DNA from: JAYSRU01 sp043720875
Lineage (GTDB): Bacteria > Bacteroidota > Bacteroidia > Flavobacteriales_D > Crocinitomicaceae
DNA: 35,058 nt
Direction: 5' to 3'
Assembly (NCBI GenBank): GCA_043720875.1
Contig: JAYSRU010000165.1
Coordinates: forward strand, 1 to 35,058
Shown: positions 33,401 through 35,058 of the stretch, piece by piece
Numbering within the stretch: position 1 is the first letter of the stretch
Layout of the letters: the number at the start of each line of letters is the position of its first letter
Position numbers and translations under genes: made by a program
Notes under the pieces: model-generated
What the model was told of the DNA's origin: nothing
The model's input: only the letters and a program-made list of their open reading frames with translations
The model's database searches: none

Positions 33401-35058
33401 AAATCAGGTTGTCACCTGCATGAATTTCTACCATACTTTTAATAGTTTTGAATGCACTGCCCAAGTATAATTCTATTGATTCGCCAGGTTCTGCATTCGT
33501 TGTTGATGGCGCTATCCAAAGCGGACTATTCAAATGCGTCTTTTTCTTAATGACCTGAAAACTAGTAGAAACTTTCTCGAAGGGAAAGTCAAGATTATCT
33601 GAAACGAATTCAACGCGGTAGTCTCCACCTTTTTTACAATAGGAACTTAAGTCTACTTCCACATTGCTATTCACATTAATTTGGGCAAATGCTACAGGTT
33701 CAATGAATGCAGCAGGAGTGATGGCGTAATTGGGAAACATTTTCGACAATTGTGCTGTAGAAAATTCGGAATACTCAGCAGCAACCCAAGGACGAGGAAA
33801 CGTAACGCCTTCAATTTTAGCAATGGCGTATAGTGATAATATTCCTTTGCCCTTTTCTTGGTTAACTCCTTGTTGGTTCGTGACAGAAGGAGTAACGAGT
33901 ACTTTATGATCTCCTATGAACTGAGAATCGCTCGAAATAGACGCTTGATACAGGTCTTTTCCTAAATGAATAAAACTACTCGATTCGTGCGTTTCTCCTG
34001 TTTGAGAAGTTGCAGTAGCGGTAATGTTGAATCCTTTTCCAGTCGAATTTTTATCAACTTTAGAGGTAAACTTCACGGTAAATGAGCCTTCATTATCCGT
34101 TTTTACAGTGAAAGAATAATTCTCGTCTTCATTTTCCCCGTTGTTAGCATACCTGTACCAATAATAAGGTTGGTAATCGATTTGAACTTTTACATTTGCA
34201 TTTTGGACAGGTACGCCCGATAGCGCCATTACTTTTCCTTTGAGGGTAACTTCTTGGCCAAGTGCATATCCTTCTTTCATTTCATCGAGTGTAATTTCGA
34301 ACGTTGGTCGTTTGTATTCTTCGATTTGAATATTCTGGTAGGTGTTTTCATTAATTCTAAAATCATACGAACCAGTTAACGCATTCTGTGGCAATTGAAT
34401 CTCTCCAGAAAAAGAACCAAACGAATTGGTAATACCCTTAATGGTAGCAATGTCACCCGCTTCGTAATTAGTCAAAATTAATTCAATATTAATTCCTTCT
34501 GCAACTGCATATTTACCGTTCGTATGTTGGTAAGCAATTACCTTGAATTTTACGATTTGTCCAGGACGGTATAAACTACGATCTGTTGTAATGTTGTAAT
34601 CTATGCCATTCGGAGAAAGAACATATGTGTTCGAATAAATACCATGAGAAATTGTATCTCCGTTAAATGCAACCACCAAATTTGAGCGATAATCATAGGT
34701 TGAAGGTAAAGAAATCCAACCATTTTTGTCTGAAGTATGGTTAAATTTCAAAGGGTTGGACATCTCTTTTTGATTCATGCCATAAATTGCCGCTTTCGCT
34801 CCTTTAACGGGTTTCCCTGTATGTATATCAGTTATGTATAAATCAGTTCCTTTAGGTGAGTTAGAAGTGTTGATCAAAATGTTATGGATATTTAGGTCTG
34901 TTCGTGAAAAAACAAATTTTGCATCTGGCTCATTTGTCGTCGCTTTAATTAACTTTTCAATCCAGTTTTCATTCGAATTAACAATGTAAATCACATAATC
35001 TCCCGGGTTTTTTATCCCATCAATCACAAATTCTTTGGTGTGTTTTAAATGGCGATCA
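30432..35058 (-). CDS. Alpha-2-macroglobulin family protein with intact thioester motif, 5' partial
   Basis: The frame is open to the right edge, so the N-terminus is missing; about 1541 residues are visible. Numbering here is from the GTG at 35027. Successive macroglobulin beta domains: TDLYITDIHTGKPVKGAKAAIYG, then the MG3/MG4-type ITTDRSLYRPGQIVKFKVIAYQ. A low-complexity Gly/Ser/Asn segment lies at about 720-750 in the bait-region position, just before the A2M signature NFNETAFFTPNLVTDAAGNATITYTVPDALTRWRLQVLA. The thioester motif CAEQ (C1008, codon at 32004-32006) stands in HECAEQTFARLFA and is followed by the helical thioester domain (MQNNDGGLPWFNGGPSNPYISLHVVSGI). Bacterial relatives trap attacking proteases in or on the periplasmic side of the envelope. 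No pbpC-like neighbour is visible. Confidence 0.93.
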   Translation of the reverse strand, partial: DRHLKHTKEFVIDGIKNPGDYVIYIVNSNENWIEKLIKATTNEPDAKFVFSRTDLNIHNILINTSNSPKGTDLYITDIHTGKPVKGAKAAIYGMNQKEMSNPLKFNHTSDKNGWISLPSTYDYRSNLVVAFNGDTISHGIYSNTYVLSPNGIDYNITTDRSLYRPGQIVKFKVIAYQHTNGKYAVAEGINIELILTNYEAGDIATIKGITNSFGSFSGEIQLPQNALTGSYDFRINENTYQNIQIEEYKRPTFEITLDEMKEGYALGQEVTLKGKVMALSGVPVQNANVKVQIDYQPYYWYRYANNGENEDENYSFTVKTDNEGSFTVKFTSKVDKNSTGKGFNITATATSQTGETHESSSFIHLGKDLYQASISSDSQFIGDHKVLVTPSVTNQQGVNQEKGKGILSLYAIAKIEGVTFPRPWVAAEYSEFSTAQLSKMFPNYAITPAAFIEPVAFAQINVNSNVEVDLSSYCKKGGDYRVEFVSDNLDFPFEKVSTSFQVIKKKTHLNSPLWIAPSTTNAEPGESIELYLGSAFKTIKSMVEIHAGDNLISRQFVTIKASKKLKLKITEAMRGNVDIRVIAVKNGQSYQQQSTIYVPYSNKVLNIEFRTLRKTISPGKVEEISIHINDFKKVTALETEVLASMYDASLDQINGGNYWHFSPYENNYSNRYWGQFNYFNNTHVSGYDYDYYSESLFQLNPTTGYADYALEEMDYRGDGVAINPRNPFTYSWSETGSSGKGNGFSSGNGSGFSSVQSKGSVTNSLTVLDVSGNTTTPKPQDGPPPRIRSNFNETAFFTPNLVTDAAGNATITYTVPDALTRWRLQVLAHDKQLRIGTVSQLLETRKEVMAQAYTPRFFRSGDTMIIRATVNNLLPEAISPKVTFALIDPYTDKEVSAAFQIMEAATQLIASKASGEYQWKVIVPENYSVVKYRLIANNGVHSDGEEKLIPILGNREYVQETKSITLAAKGTNVFQLEKLANNTSTTLKTERLSLEFTSSPLWSVILSMPYLMEFPHECAEQTFARLFANTISARIVATNPEIQNLFTLWKTTTPEIFMSELNKNPELKNMLLNETPWINEAKSENDQRLRIATLFDKNRLAKEQKDAIDKLVNMQNNDGGLPWFNGGPSNPYISLHVVSGIHDLNTDDERLLYLKTKILNYLDTYFEHEYTTFITNYKDKKPGLTETHILWLLTRSKNAAKESDASRHYAKLLQTEWIRYSINVQAIAGSYFQVSNQTVLSKKVIASMQNRASKKGISMYWAEAKNGYLWHQSAIETQARTIQFFTAMGANAQDIRAMKNHLLLNKLANAWETTKETTMACEALLLDGTRITNNDFPNIIVGNQDINAESLMQKNGGYFKKTWNGEEVKPEMANVRIESKTDQLQYGALHWAYYEDMSKITKASNGISISRNYFAKNDKDQLVKVELNNLKVGQKLTVVLSFKVDQEMDYVHLKDQRAAGVEPTNQISGYFYQAGISGYQAVKDASINFFFDHLTKGMHAVSYEVFITSEGQLSMGTASLECMYAPEFKGHSDGTKIKVSK
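32797..32849 (-). repeat. 24-base tandem repeat in the bait-like segment of the A2M gene
   Basis: Two consecutive 24-base units (32797-32820 and 32821-32844) differ at 2 positions, and the first 5 bases of a third follow. They encode the Gly/Ser/Asn-rich run with GKGNGFSS and GNGSGFSS. The length is a multiple of 3, so copy number can change without a frameshift. Confidence 0.85.

Noticed and set aside
35025..35027. GTG as the start of the alpha-2-macroglobulin gene
   Set aside because: The frame remains open to the right edge, there is no signal peptide, and the family normally has further N-terminal domains.

Overview
The window looks like a chromosomal segment from a Bacteroidota bacterium, probably of the order Flavobacteriales. 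The basis is AT-rich DNA, promoters of the TAnnTTTG type, little use of Shine-Dalgarno sites, type IX secretion (T9SS) sorting domains of both type A and type B, a gliding-motility-type C-terminal domain, a fused RibBA, and families common in that phylum (TIGR02757, START-like, alpha-2-macroglobulin). There is no phage, IS element, integrase or CRISPR array. The order is inferred from gene content only.

Layout. (1) 2-7514, plus strand: a tight five-gene operon for a synthase-dependent exopolysaccharide. It encodes a TIM-barrel-like protein (5' end cut off by the window), an HlyD/Alg44-like membrane fusion protein, a zinc-ribbon TackOD1 protein with a degenerate GGDEF domain, a processive family-2 glycosyltransferase, and a T9SS-secreted CotH-kinase-like protein. 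The genes overlap or lie within 5 bases. (2) 7721-8503, plus: a secreted protein with a T9SS type A tail and a possibly leaderless promoter. (3) 15519 down to 8500, minus: a seven-gene run (START-like, LptF/G permease, two GT4 glycosyltransferases, ribBA, LolD-like ATPase, TIGR02757). (4) 15571-16332, plus: a membrane methyltransferase-like protein, followed by tRNA-Met with a terminator and a decayed tRNA-like copy carrying a 16-base palindrome. (5) 16653-20750, plus: a TPM-domain lipoprotein, then thyA-folA-topB. (6) 24481 down to 20807, minus: tRNA-Leu(UAG), tig, clpP, clpX, with an intrinsic terminator hairpin after each. (7) 24712-25756, plus: a RidA-family protein and a TPR membrane protein. 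(8) 25900-30299, plus: a small exported protein translationally coupled to a 1353-residue adhesin with 11 Ig-like repeats. (9) 30432 to the right edge, minus: a large alpha-2-macroglobulin, its N-terminus outside the window.

How the genes fit together. The most interesting part is the first operon. It has the architecture of a regulated polysaccharide secretion machine: synthase, membrane fusion protein, a cytoplasmic nucleotide-receptor-like protein, and two glycan- or protein-modifying partners. The GGDEF signature is destroyed but the RxxD motif is kept at the correct spacing, which suggests a receptor of the PelD kind rather than an enzyme. The rest is mostly core housekeeping (protein quality control, dTMP/folate, riboflavin, envelope transport) mixed with large exported surface proteins.
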